In this document: one piece after another, positions 1 through 7,726 of the stretch
Position numbering within the stretch: the first letter of the stretch is position 1
Layout: every line of letters starts with the position of its first letter
Source: Halanaerobium kushneri
GTDB lineage: Bacteria; Bacillota; Halanaerobiia; Halanaerobiales; Halanaerobiaceae
Length of the DNA: 64,000 nucleotides
Reading direction: 5' to 3'
Assembly (NCBI RefSeq): GCF_900156285.1
Contig: NZ_FTNC01000002.1
Span: forward strand, 124,001 to 188,000
Program-made: the position numbers and the translations under genes
Notes under the pieces: model-generated
Told to the model about the DNA's origin: nothing
Seen by the model: only the letters and a program-made list of their open reading frames with translations
The model's database searches: none

Positions 1-765
1 TTTTTTTTCAAGATTATTATCATATGAAAAAATTTTATTCTCTTTTCCCAGTAATCCATAATCTTTTAAAGCTGATTTATATCCAATAATCCTATCTTCA
101 ATACTACTGGTCTTACTAAATTCACCTTTTATAAAACCAATTTTCTTATGTCCTAATTCTATTAGATATTCTGTAGCTTTATACCCACCTAAAACATTAT
201 CTGACATAACACAATTAGTTTTACAATCTTGAAGACCTCTATCCACTAATACAAAAGGAAACTCTTCATTTTTTAGATCTGTAATTGCATTACTCTCTTT
301 TTGGTCTTCAGCAGGCATAATAATCAATCCCTCTATACCATTAAGACGCATCGTATGAATACTTTCAGCCTCAATTTTATAATTATCATTAGAACTTACG
401 AAGCTCATATTGAATCCCTTTTTCTGAATAAAACTTTCAATTCCACTTAAAATATTTGCTTCCAATTCATGTTCACAGTGGGTTAAGATAACTCCAATAT
501 TCCCATAATTTTCAGTGGTCTTTTTGTTATCATAGACAAAAGTTCCACTACCTTGAACTCTGTATAAACAACCCTCATGAACTAAATCCTGTATTGCCCG
601 CCTTATAGTATATCGACTAACACTTAATTGTTGGGATAATTCTCTTTCAGTGGGGATAGCTTCTCCCAGTCTATATATATCCTCATTAATTTTATTTAAA
701 ATAAATTCTTGAACCTGTTTATATAGTGTTTTAGAGCTGTCACGTTTTATTTCTTTAGATTCCAT
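1..765 (-). CDS. GntR-LacI (AraR-type) transcriptional regulator, 3' end cut by window edge
   Basis: The reading frame opens with ATG at 765, preceded by GAAAGGAGC, and stays open to base 1, so about 255 N-terminal residues are visible. Residues about 15-80 form a GntR winged helix (ERELSQQLSVSRYTIRRAI, then the wing GCLYRVQGSGTFV). From about residue 90 a LacI-type sugar-binding domain follows (NYGNIGVILTH, GIEGLIIMPAEDQKES, ELGHKKIGFIKGEFS). This architecture is that of B. subtilis AraR, a repressor released by a free sugar. Its own promoter region carries ATATGTACCAATT (790-802), which also occurs at the promoter of the glycoside ABC operon ending at 7727. I infer that it regulates itself and that operon. 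The ligand cannot be told; arabinose is not implied by the neighbours. Confidence 0.88.
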   Translation of the reverse strand, partial: MESKEIKRDSSKTLYKQVQEFILNKINEDIYRLGEAIPTERELSQQLSVSRYTIRRAIQDLVHEGCLYRVQGSGTFVYDNKKTTENYGNIGVILTHCEHELEANILSGIESFIQKKGFNMSFVSSNDNYKIEAESIHTMRLNGIEGLIIMPAEDQKESNAITDLKNEEFPFVLVDRGLQDCKTNCVMSDNVLGGYKATEYLIELGHKKIGFIKGEFSKTSSIEDRIIGYKSALKDYGLLGKENKIFSYDNNLEKK

Positions 766-789
766 CTTTTAAGCTCCTTTCTAAAATTC

Positions 790-802
790 ATATGTACCAA
801 TT
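790..802. promoter_or_regulatory. Putative operator of the GntR-LacI regulator
   Basis: ATATGTACCAATT lies 25 bases upstream of the regulator start. The identical 13-mer occurs at 23746-23758, and an inverted near copy at 23772-23786, both in front of the ABC operon. It resembles half of an AraR box (TTTGTACGTACAAA). The assignment is inferred from position and repetition only. Confidence 0.5.
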
Positions 803-874
803 ATTATAAACAATTAACAGGTTGCTATCAAGTTTTTTATTTTATTTTCATCAAAAGGTGAATTGCAAGTTGCA

Positions 875-2086
875 TTGCACGGTTTTTTTGATTTTTTTGA
901 AATAACCCGCACCTTCAGTGTTTTTAAATGCTAAAACTTAATTTCGATTTAAACAATTCATTTGAATTTCCGTAGTCAAACATTTTTCTGCGATAAGTAT
1001 TTATAAATTCTTGAATCTTTTTTACCAGTGTTCTTTTGATCCCTTTGAAACTTGTGCCTTTAGGTAAGAAGCGTCTGATAAAACGGTTAGCAACCTCATT
1101 TGATCCTCTCTGCCAACTACTGTATGCATCACAATAATACTGGCTAGTTCTGGGAATACTACTGCTTGTAAAAGACTCTTCAATACCCTCATAATCTGCA
1201 AATTCTGATCCATTATCTGTAGTAATCGTCTTGAAAGTTTTCCTAAAATTAACCACTCCAAATCGTCTTTCTATTCTATCCAGACCTTTTACCACTGATT
1301 CCGCTTTTTTGTTTGGTATTTTTTCTATGATTTCCTGTCTGGTTTGTCTTTCTGTTAAGACTAGTAAAAATGGTTCTCCTTTTTCTTTCAAACCCTCTAC
1401 CAAATCCATCTCCCAATGTCCAAATTCTTCTCTAGTATCAGCTTCTTCAGGTCTATCTCTAATTGTCCGACCTTCCTTGCGTCTCGTAGTGCTTGCACTT
1501 TCTTTAGGCCTATCTTTCTCAGGTTTATAATTGCCATGTATGAGATCATCTCGATCTATATCTAAAACACCTTTATCTATATAATTATAGATTGTTTTCC
1601 AGTGTAATTGTAGGTCATAATCATCTGATTTTTTAATGTCTTTTGCAACTGCTGCAGGTGATCGTAATTTAAGTATCTGTTTTTTTATAAATTTAGCTAA
1701 ATCTTTGTTTTTACCTATTTTTAAATCTCGTCCTTTTGCAGTATTATTTTGCTCATAAACTTCCTGTCCTCTTTTGGCACTATACTCTTTTCTATAAGTC
1801 CAATCACTATTTTTTTGCTCTATTTCACCCTTTTTAATTTCACGACTTACTGTAGTTCTATGACAGTTTAATTCTTTACCTATTTCAGTATAATTTTTAT
1901 CCTGTTGATTGTATAGATGTTCTATTTTTACGCGATCTTCATAACTTAGGTGTTCACCTTTTTCTCTTTTTGTGTTACAATTATTTTGACACATATTCTG
2001 TACCCTCCTAATGTTTTTGTGGTTATTAACATTATACAAAAGGTACAGGTATGTGTCTATTTTTTTATCAAATCAACGCGTGCATT
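875..2086 (-). mobile_element. IS30-family insertion sequence
   Basis: The transposase gene at 924-1994 is flanked by imperfect inverted ends. The left end reads TTGCACGGTTTTTTTGAT from 875. The right end, read inward on the minus strand from about 2086, reads AATGCACGCGTTGATTTGAT. TGCACG and TTTGAT are shared. The exact termini and the short target duplication expected of the family could not be fixed, so the boundaries are approximate. Confidence 0.6.
924..1994 (-). CDS. IS30-family transposase
   Basis: This DDE transposase catalyses movement of the surrounding element. An N-terminal helix-turn-helix (about residues 16-52, YTEIGKELNCHRTTVSREIKKG) is followed by the catalytic core: D197 in HWEMDLVEG, D260 in TTDNGSEF and E300 in QRGSNEVANRFIRRFLPKG. 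All three motifs are characteristic of IS30. The ATG at 1994 is chosen because AGGAGG stands 9 bases before it; an in-frame ATG at 2039 would add 15 residues but has no such site. Length (356 aa) is normal and no frameshift is seen, so the enzyme may be active. Confidence 0.93.
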   Translation of the reverse strand: MCQNNCNTKREKGEHLSYEDRVKIEHLYNQQDKNYTEIGKELNCHRTTVSREIKKGEIEQKNSDWTYRKEYSAKRGQEVYEQNNTAKGRDLKIGKNKDLAKFIKKQILKLRSPAAVAKDIKKSDDYDLQLHWKTIYNYIDKGVLDIDRDDLIHGNYKPEKDRPKESASTTRRKEGRTIRDRPEEADTREEFGHWEMDLVEGLKEKGEPFLLVLTERQTRQEIIEKIPNKKAESVVKGLDRIERRFGVVNFRKTFKTITTDNGSEFADYEGIEESFTSSSIPRTSQYYCDAYSSWQRGSNEVANRFIRRFLPKGTSFKGIKRTLVKKIQEFINTYRRKMFDYGNSNELFKSKLSFSI

Positions 2087-2271
2087 TAATTATACAATTT
2101 ATCTTTTCATTAAAAAATCGTTGTTTTTTAAAACTAATAAAGGCACCTAATAATGTTGACATACCCTATTTGCTTTTGTCAAGCGAAAAGTGTACCACCC
2201 TACCAATCGAATTGTGTACCACCTAGTTTAAAAAAGAGAAGGAGAAGAAAATACTCCTTCTGTAGTTAAAA

Positions 2272-3021
2272 TTACTGGGCTTTCTTTGTTTTCTTTTGCT
2301 GATCTAAGAGTCGATGACTGGATCCATTAAATAACATTATCTTGCTGTTGTGAATCAGTCTATCAATAATTGCAGCAGTCATTCTTTCATCATGAAATAC
2401 TTTAGCCCATTCAGCAAATTCAAGATTGCTGGTTAAAAATATAGATCCTTTTTCATATCGTTCTGAAAAGATTTGGAACATTAATTGTGTCGCCTGATTT
2501 GATAATTCAACAAAGCCCAATTCATCAATTAATAATAAATCCAGTTTGTTGATCTTCTTTAAGAATTTAAGCAGCTGCTGCTTTTCCTGCATCTCAATTA
2601 GTTGATTACACAAACCAGCTGCTGTGAAGAATCCAACTGTTTTACCCAGTCTGCAGGCCTCAATACCTATTGAAATCAGCAAATGGGACTTCCCAGTACC
2701 TGGTGATCCTAAAAATAAAACATTGGTGTTTTGATCAATAAATTTGCAGCTAAACAATTCCATAACTTCAGTTTTAGATAAAAAAGGAGCTTCAGAAAAA
2801 TTAAACTGTTCGATTGTCTTTAAATTAGGAAATTTAGCCTGTTTAAAAAGCCTATTAAATCTGTTGTTTTCTCGCATGATAACTTCATATTCAACAAGGT
2901 TACTAAAAAATTGTTCATGGTTCCAGTTGTTATCTCTTGCTTCTTTTAGAATATCATCATAGCATTCTACAATGCCTGGTAGGCGGCAGAATTTAAGCTG
3001 TTCTCTTAATTTATCATCCAT
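2272..3021 (-). CDS. istB: IS21 helper ATPase IstB
   Basis: IstB is the AAA+ partner that selects target DNA and activates the IstA transposase. A Walker A site GSPGTGKSHL lies near residue 105, a Walker B site LLLIDELGF near 160, and ILTSNLEF/FLTSNLEFAEW-like sensor sequence follows; length (249 aa) is typical. Its start overlaps the end of the istA remnant by 8 bases, the translational coupling usual for this family. The gene looks intact although its partner istA is broken, so it could only act in trans with another istA copy. Confidence 0.93.
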   Translation of the reverse strand: MDDKLREQLKFCRLPGIVECYDDILKEARDNNWNHEQFFSNLVEYEVIMRENNRFNRLFKQAKFPNLKTIEQFNFSEAPFLSKTEVMELFSCKFIDQNTNVLFLGSPGTGKSHLLISIGIEACRLGKTVGFFTAAGLCNQLIEMQEKQQLLKFLKKINKLDLLLIDELGFVELSNQATQLMFQIFSERYEKGSIFLTSNLEFAEWAKVFHDERMTAAIIDRLIHNSKIMLFNGSSHRLLDQQKKTKKAQ

Positions 3022-3357
3022 TTATCTCACCACCTTTTACCAGTAAAGAATCGTAATCGCTTAAAGGAAGATGAGTAGTGTAGATATGGTCAATATTAAG
3101 CTCTTTCAGGATATCATCTGCTAAATACTGTGTACCAGTGGTACACTGAGTTTGGTAACGAAGTACACTTAATACATCCTGGTAACTGTATCTGTTTTTC
3201 TGGTCAAGGTCTTTTAAAATTCTGCTGATGGTTGGAATTGAATATTCTTCTGTCAGTCTTAAAATATCAATGAATTCTCTGGTTCCTTTAGATTTTGATC
3301 TTAAATGAGCCTGGATTAATCTATGATATTCATCAAAAATTTCTGGCAGTTTCCAGT

Positions 3358-3480
3358 TGTGATTTTGCAAATTAATCCAGTTAAATTATTCAGATTAAAT
3401 CAGCCTAAATTATCTAAAATTACAGCATAATTTTCAAATTGAATTAGTAAAAACAAAAATATTTTGCAGATTAAATTAGC
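3358..3480. repeat. Left end of the nested transposon: inverted repeat plus subterminal repeats
   Basis: Four related words stand in the same orientation: GATTTTGCAAATTAATCCAG (3361), TTATTCAGATTAAATCAG (3387), TTTTCAAATTGAATTAG (3431) and TTTTGCAGATTAAATTAG (3462). They are probably transposase-binding sites, by analogy with Tn7 and Mu ends. No gene is present. Confidence 0.65.
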
Positions 3481-3527
3481 AAGGGACTTAAAAATAAGCC
3501 CCTTTAATTTGAATAATATTTTTCACT

Positions 3528-4328
3528 TTAAAATGTATCTTTTTCGCAGGCTTTGAAGACAATTTCCTGGTTTATCTGTTCTGCTTTAAGCTGAAATCCT
3601 AAAAGCAGCGAGTTAACTGCGATATTGTTGATCAATCTGGGTAGTCCTCTGGATCTCAAGGCAATTGCCTCCAGAGCCTGAGGTATGAATATTGGGTGAT
3701 TTGCTCCAGCAAGCTCAAGCTGGTGCTCAACATACTCTTTGACTTCCTCTTTGTTTAAAGGATTTAACTGATACTTCATGATTACTCGCTGATTTAAGGA
3801 CTGATTATGATTCAAATTTAGCTTGGTCATAAAGTGAGATAAACCAGCTAAAATAAGAATAAATGGGTTCTGAGAATCCATAGCAAAATTAAATAAAATA
3901 CCAAGATCACTCAAAAATTTGTTGGGAGCAAGCTGCATTTCATCTAAGATAATGATCGGGGTAATCTTTTTCTCGTTGTAAAACTTTAAGATAGCAGCCT
4001 GAACCTGATTAAAAAGGTCCACCTTTCTGAATTTAGGTTCTTCTCCCAGGCCAATGGCTATCCCTCTGTAAAAATCCATTACTGAGCCTGTAGATAAGGG
4101 GAAATAGATGACCTTAAATAATGATGGATTAACACTGTCAGCCATAGATCTCAGGGCAGAAGTTTTACCACTTCCAGGTTCACCAATAATGACAGCAATG
4201 CCTCTTGTTTTTTTAAGATAGTCAAGTCTGGCAGAAAGTTCTTTTAAGTTTTCAGACTGGTAGAGATCTTTAGTTGCAATCTCTTTTTTAAATGGATTAT
4301 CTGATAAAGAATAAAAAGATTTATACAT
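3528..4328 (-). CDS. AAA+ ATPase of the nested transposon (ExeA/TniB/TnsC-like)
   Basis: The 266-residue protein is a single AAA+ domain. Walker A is GEPGSGKTSAL (K55, T56) and Walker B is PIIILDEMQL (D129, E130). The opening MYKSFYSLSDNPFKKE is typical of ExeA-like ATPases, and a lid-like helical region rich in leucine closes it (RGLPRLINNIAVNSLLLG). Its start overlaps the end of the transposase gene by 8 bases, implying coupled translation. By analogy with MuB, TniB and TnsC it should bind target DNA and recruit the transposase. That role is inferred from the operon and not from any residue unique to transposition. Confidence 0.85.
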   Translation of the reverse strand: MYKSFYSLSDNPFKKEIATKDLYQSENLKELSARLDYLKKTRGIAVIIGEPGSGKTSALRSMADSVNPSLFKVIYFPLSTGSVMDFYRGIAIGLGEEPKFRKVDLFNQVQAAILKFYNEKKITPIIILDEMQLAPNKFLSDLGILFNFAMDSQNPFILILAGLSHFMTKLNLNHNQSLNQRVIMKYQLNPLNKEEVKEYVEHQLELAGANHPIFIPQALEAIALRSRGLPRLINNIAVNSLLLGFQLKAEQINQEIVFKACEKDTF

Positions 4329-5586
4329 TTTTGCTGCCTCCTTCAGTCATTTTAGCAAAGGAGAGAGGATTACCTCTTTTAGCATGAGCATTATCAGCCA
4401 TAATCACAGGCTCAGCTTTAGTAATACATTTACCATTTTCATAAAGATAAATATTATCATATGTTTCCTGATCAAAGCGGATCTTAACCTTTTTGCCAAT
4501 ATAGACAGGAGGAACCTGATAGAGTTTAGAGTTAACCGATATAGTTCCGTCGTGTCTAACTTTTCTCTGAGCTCTTTTGAGAAAAAGCAGCTTAAGTTTT
4601 TCAGGCTCATCATAGGTTTTAACCTGACTAATCTGGGACATGTATTTATCCAGAGGAGTCATCTTCAGAGAAGAGTGCACTTTACGGTGATAATCTTTTT
4701 CCAGCCACTTAAAAAAGCTCTTGTTTAGCTTATCCAGGGAAGATAAATCTTTATCAGTTAAAAGAGGTAAAAATCTTTTTCTGACAGTTAAGTAAAACCT
4801 TTCAATTTTGCCTTTATCAGCAGGTGAATACGGCTTAGTGTGAATCAGGGTAATACCCAGCGAAGCACAGGCAAAATGGAGATTATCACTGCGATAGACT
4901 TTACCATTATCAACATAAAGGAGTTTTGGAATACCTCTTCTTAAAATAGCTTCTGAGAGTACCTGCTGCACAGCAGAAAACTTTTCTGTTGTTAAGAATT
5001 TGGCATAAGTAATAACCCTGGAGAAGTCATCAATAAAGGCAAAGAGAAAAGTCTTAACCTTTTTGCCATCAAGGTTGAGATAGGGTCCATACATCTCGTC
5101 TCCCTGCCAGAGCATATTAACCTGATCATAGGCAAAACGGCGTCTGTTTTCTTCTTTGCGGGGAGAGTTGACCAACAGGTTCTTCTTTTTAAGAAAGCGA
5201 TAGACAGTAGAATAGGAGGCCTGAGAGGGCAGCATTTTCTTTTCCGTAATCAGCTGATCGTAGAGCAAAGAAACAGACCGATCAGGATGTTCTTTTCGGG
5301 CTTCTAAAATAACTTCCTTAAGTTCTGGAGTTAAAACACGACTTTTACCTCTGTCATTTCTGGGTTTGGGTTTCAGCCCTTCAAAACCACCTTTGCGATA
5401 GGCTCTAACCCACATGGATATGGTTTTTGGTGAGTATTCTCTGACACCATAATAAGGGACATTATGTTTTTTAGCAGCCACCTTTGCCAGATACTCGTTC
5501 TGTTTTTTCACCTGTCTATTCAGGATAGGTGAAATGAGGGAAAAGCGGAATAGAGCTATCTGTTCTCTGTCATTATCAGTCATCAA
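4321..5586 (-). CDS. DDE (rve-core) transposase of the nested transposon
   Basis: The protein has 421 residues. The N-terminal half holds two helix-turn-helix units (about 50-75, YSPKTISMWVRAYRKGGFEG, and 100-135). The retroviral-integrase core follows, with D163 (QGDEMYGPYL), D226 (LLYVDNGKV) and E262 (PADKGKIERFY). The D-E spacing of 35 is the classical one. The C-terminal part (about 340-400) is a beta-rich Mu-transposase-type domain (VNSKLYQVPPVYIGKKVKIRF). It resembles IS481/Mu-type transposases in sequence but sits beside a dedicated ATPase. It is intact and presumably cuts the TG...CA ends found here. Confidence 0.9.
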   Translation of the reverse strand: MMTDNDREQIALFRFSLISPILNRQVKKQNEYLAKVAAKKHNVPYYGVREYSPKTISMWVRAYRKGGFEGLKPKPRNDRGKSRVLTPELKEVILEARKEHPDRSVSLLYDQLITEKKMLPSQASYSTVYRFLKKKNLLVNSPRKEENRRRFAYDQVNMLWQGDEMYGPYLNLDGKKVKTFLFAFIDDFSRVITYAKFLTTEKFSAVQQVLSEAILRRGIPKLLYVDNGKVYRSDNLHFACASLGITLIHTKPYSPADKGKIERFYLTVRKRFLPLLTDKDLSSLDKLNKSFFKWLEKDYHRKVHSSLKMTPLDKYMSQISQVKTYDEPEKLKLLFLKRAQRKVRHDGTISVNSKLYQVPPVYIGKKVKIRFDQETYDNIYLYENGKCITKAEPVIMADNAHAKRGNPLSFAKMTEGGSKNV

Positions 5587-5738
5587 AATCAGCTCCTTTA
5601 AGCTTGAATTTTAGCATTTAAGAGCAAAATTGTTCTTAAACTGCTGATAATAACATTTTAATCAGAAAATAACTCTTTTCTAGTGAAAGCTTTTGTGTTT
5701 AAAAAAATAGTTCCAAAAAGTCAATCTTTATGGTACAA

Positions 5739-6263
5739 TTAAAGTGCCATAAAACATTGATTAAAGTGATCCTGATACTCTTTTGAGAGTATCTGAGCGT
5801 CGGAGCTCCAAATCATTTTAATTAGTTTTGTGGCTTTTTTTATTCTTGATAATTTAAAGGGGATCAGTGAGTGATATTTATCTCTGAAAAAAGCAATTAG
5901 ACCAGGAATATTGCAGGTAAACCTGTGCAGATAAAAATATACTGCTCGTTTGTAAAGAAGTAGTTTTTTCTGCAGCAGATATTCTTTCATACAGCAGACA
6001 ATATAATTTAGAGATCTCTGAAATCTAGGGAAGAGAAAAGCTGGAAGAATGGAAACAGTTTTCTTACAGTGCTGGCATTTGTATCTTCTAATTTGTATCC
6101 AAAAGCATTGGTTATCGATGGTGATTACATAGCGGTGGTAAAATCCATGTTTAAGAAGTTTATCATGGCAGTGAGGACATTCTTCAGGGTGAGGAAAATT
6201 ATTATTCTGGCCGAGCTCAGAATATTTTTTTACAGGTATTTTAAAGTCATGAATGATTTGCAT
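5739..6263 (-). CDS. Zinc-ribbon protein of the nested transposon, unknown role
   Basis: The protein has 174 residues. Two paired cysteine sites, CPHC and CQHC, about 35 residues apart, form a zinc ribbon like the N-terminal finger of ISL3-type transposases. A basic helical C-terminal half follows with no DDE core. I think it belongs to the uncharacterised DUF6431 group. The ATG at 6263 is preferred because TTAGGGTG lies upstream; a TTG at 6290 would add nine residues. It stands first in the element, just inside the right end. A DNA-binding or target-choice role like TniQ/TnsD is plausible but unproven. Confidence 0.7.
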   Translation of the reverse strand: MQIIHDFKIPVKKYSELGQNNNFPHPEECPHCHDKLLKHGFYHRYVITIDNQCFWIQIRRYKCQHCKKTVSILPAFLFPRFQRSLNYIVCCMKEYLLQKKLLLYKRAVYFYLHRFTCNIPGLIAFFRDKYHSLIPFKLSRIKKATKLIKMIWSSDAQILSKEYQDHFNQCFMAL

Positions 6264-6294
6264 CTGATCACACCCTAAATATTCTGACAATATT

Positions 6295-6386
6295 TTATCA
6301 GATTAATTTAGGAAAAGAAAGTGCTTGCTTTAAATTATTTTGATTAATATTTATCGTTTTCTAGTGGATTAATTTGATAGATAACA
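6295..6386. repeat. Right end of the nested transposon
   Basis: The terminal repeat (6365-6386, read inward TGTTATCTATCAAATTAATCCA) pairs with the left end. Two looser copies of the subterminal motif follow: about 6337-6356 inverted (ATAAATATTAATCA) and 6295-6312 direct (TTATCAGATTAATTTAGG). The repeat organisation differs from the left end, as is common in directional transposons. Confidence 0.55.
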
Positions 6387-7726
6387 TCCAGTCCTGGATC
6401 ACTTTTGCCTGATCATATCCTCTAGCTTTTTTCCTGAGTAAACTCAGGAAATGATAGGGATAAAGAATTTCTTTGTTTTTACCAAAGAGCCTATCATGTA
6501 CGGCAACCACTTTATCATTGTAGACCAGTCTGATTTCAAATGGATATAGTCTGGCCTGTAGCCTTTTGCCAACATATTCAGTTGGTACAGAATATCGATT
6601 GGTATCTATATGGACCAGCTGATAGCTGCTAACTTTAACATCTTTAAGACGGGCATAGTCATAAATTTCTGTTAGAGGAAGAAAATCTTCTGCTAATAAC
6701 CTTTTCTCCCAGGTTTCACCGAGATGTTTTTTGGTTCTAAGTCTATGCTGACATTTTTTAAGCAGCATCTGATTTGTATCTTCATAACTGATAAATTCTG
6801 GTCTTGGTAAGAAGTAATTATTCTGAACATATTTTACTAAATTTTCAACTAAGCCCTTTTCGTTACCCTTGCCAGGTCCACAAAACTCTGCTTCAAAAGA
6901 GTAAAATGATTGTATTTTAAGGAATTCCTGCTGCAGTATACGATCCTGCTCTTTAAGAACTGTTTTTACTGCTGGTTTAAGATTATCAAAAATAATCTTT
7001 TTAGGAATACCACCAAAAAATTTAAATGCTGAACTAAGTCCATCAAAAAAGAATTCTGTCTGTTCTCTCGGATAGGCTTTAACAAATTCACCTTTGCCAG
7101 AGCATAATTTAGCACAGAAGGCATGCTGCTTGACAGGAACACCTTTTTTCACAGAGTATACTTCACCAAAATCAACCTGTAGGGACCCACTAATTGGAAC
7201 CAGTTTCAGATAGGCTTCCTGCTGGTTTATATGGAGTTTTTCTTCCTCCTTTCTACACTGATAAGTAAAGGAAGAATAAGTACCTGAATAGCCTTCTTCA
7301 CGGATTAATTCATACATCCTGAGTTTAGTTAATTTTTGTCCTTTAGGAGCTTCACTGTTTTCTTTAACCATTATGTTTATTCGCTTTTTGAAATCACCAT
7401 TTACTAGCTGAGGTCTGTCTGTACTTAGCCTGTATTTTTGTTCTGGGTTTGCAATAGCTTTAGTTACAGTATCGCGATGTATCCCAAGTTCGCTTGCAAT
7501 AGCTCTCTTACTTTTCTTTTGATTAAAATATAGAAACCTAATATAATTATATTGTGCCATCTCTTTCACCTTTCTTACCTCCTGTTTATAATGATTATTG
7601 GATAAATCAATTATACAGGAGATGGTGTTGAGGTGGTACACTTTTCGATTAGCAGAATATTATTTTTGGTACACTTTTAGTTTAGCATATGCACCTATTT
7701 CAAAAATCTATAGTCAAGAACTTTTC

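Larger units (their letters stand above)
3358..6386 (-). mobile_element. Three-gene Mu/Tn7-like transposon nested in istA
   Basis: The ends are TGT...ACA, flanked by the direct repeat TCCAGT (3352-3357 and 6387-6392). The terminal 22 bases match as inverted repeats at 18 positions and share CAAATTAATCCA at the inner side. The left end carries four like-oriented copies of a subterminal motif. Three minus-strand genes fill the element: a zinc-ribbon protein, a DDE transposase and an AAA+ ATPase, the last two overlapping. TG...CA termini, repeated end sites and a transposase-ATPase pair are shared with Mu, Tn7 and Tn5053/Tn552. The gene set and the 6-bp duplication do not match any of these exactly. 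All genes appear intact. Confidence 0.88.
3014..7569 (-). pseudogene. istA: IS21 transposase istA, split by a nested transposon
   Basis: The N-terminal part is coded by 7569-6387 and the C-terminal part by 3351-3014. The nested element lies between them. Joining the halves at the 6-bp duplication gives the continuous reading ...VIQDWKLPEIF... and an open frame of 1,521 bases (506 aa), a normal IstA size. The N part holds the helix-turn-helix (SKRAIASELGIHRDTVTKAI) and the DDE core (LQVDFGEVYSV, KKIIFDNLKPAV, NEKGLVENLVKYV). The GTG at 7569 is the best start, with AGGAGG 8 bases upstream. In the interrupted form the N part acquires eight foreign residues before a stop at 6361. A perfect 17-bp palindrome, GTGTACCAGTGGTACAC (3130-3146), built from the terminal core, lies inside the C part. 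Confidence 0.92.
2171..7693 (-). mobile_element. IS21-family element, interrupted by a second transposon
   Basis: The element has TGC...GCA ends flanked by the direct repeat CCTATT (2165-2170 and 7694-7699). The 22-base ends match at 16 positions, with the shared core AAAAGTGTACCA. A second copy of the GTGTACCAC core lies inside each end (about 2213-2222 and 7632-7644, inverted), as expected for the multiple IstA-binding sites of IS21. Removing the nested 3,029-bp transposon and one copy of its 6-bp duplication leaves 2,488 bp, a normal IS21 length. It carries istB and a split istA, so it cannot now move by itself. Confidence 0.85.

Noticed and set aside
1231-1530. Plus-strand open frames inside the IS30 transposase and similar overlapping frames elsewhere
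   Set aside because: They are antisense shadows of well-supported genes, lack ribosome sites and show no protein motifs.
3358-6386. CRISPR-associated (Tn7-like) transposon
   Set aside because: A transposase-ATPase pair is present, but no cas gene, no repeat-spacer array and no clear TniQ were found in or near the element.
6361-6386. Natural C terminus of IstA at 6361
   Set aside because: The last eight codons belong to the end of the nested transposon; the true continuation is at 3351-3014.
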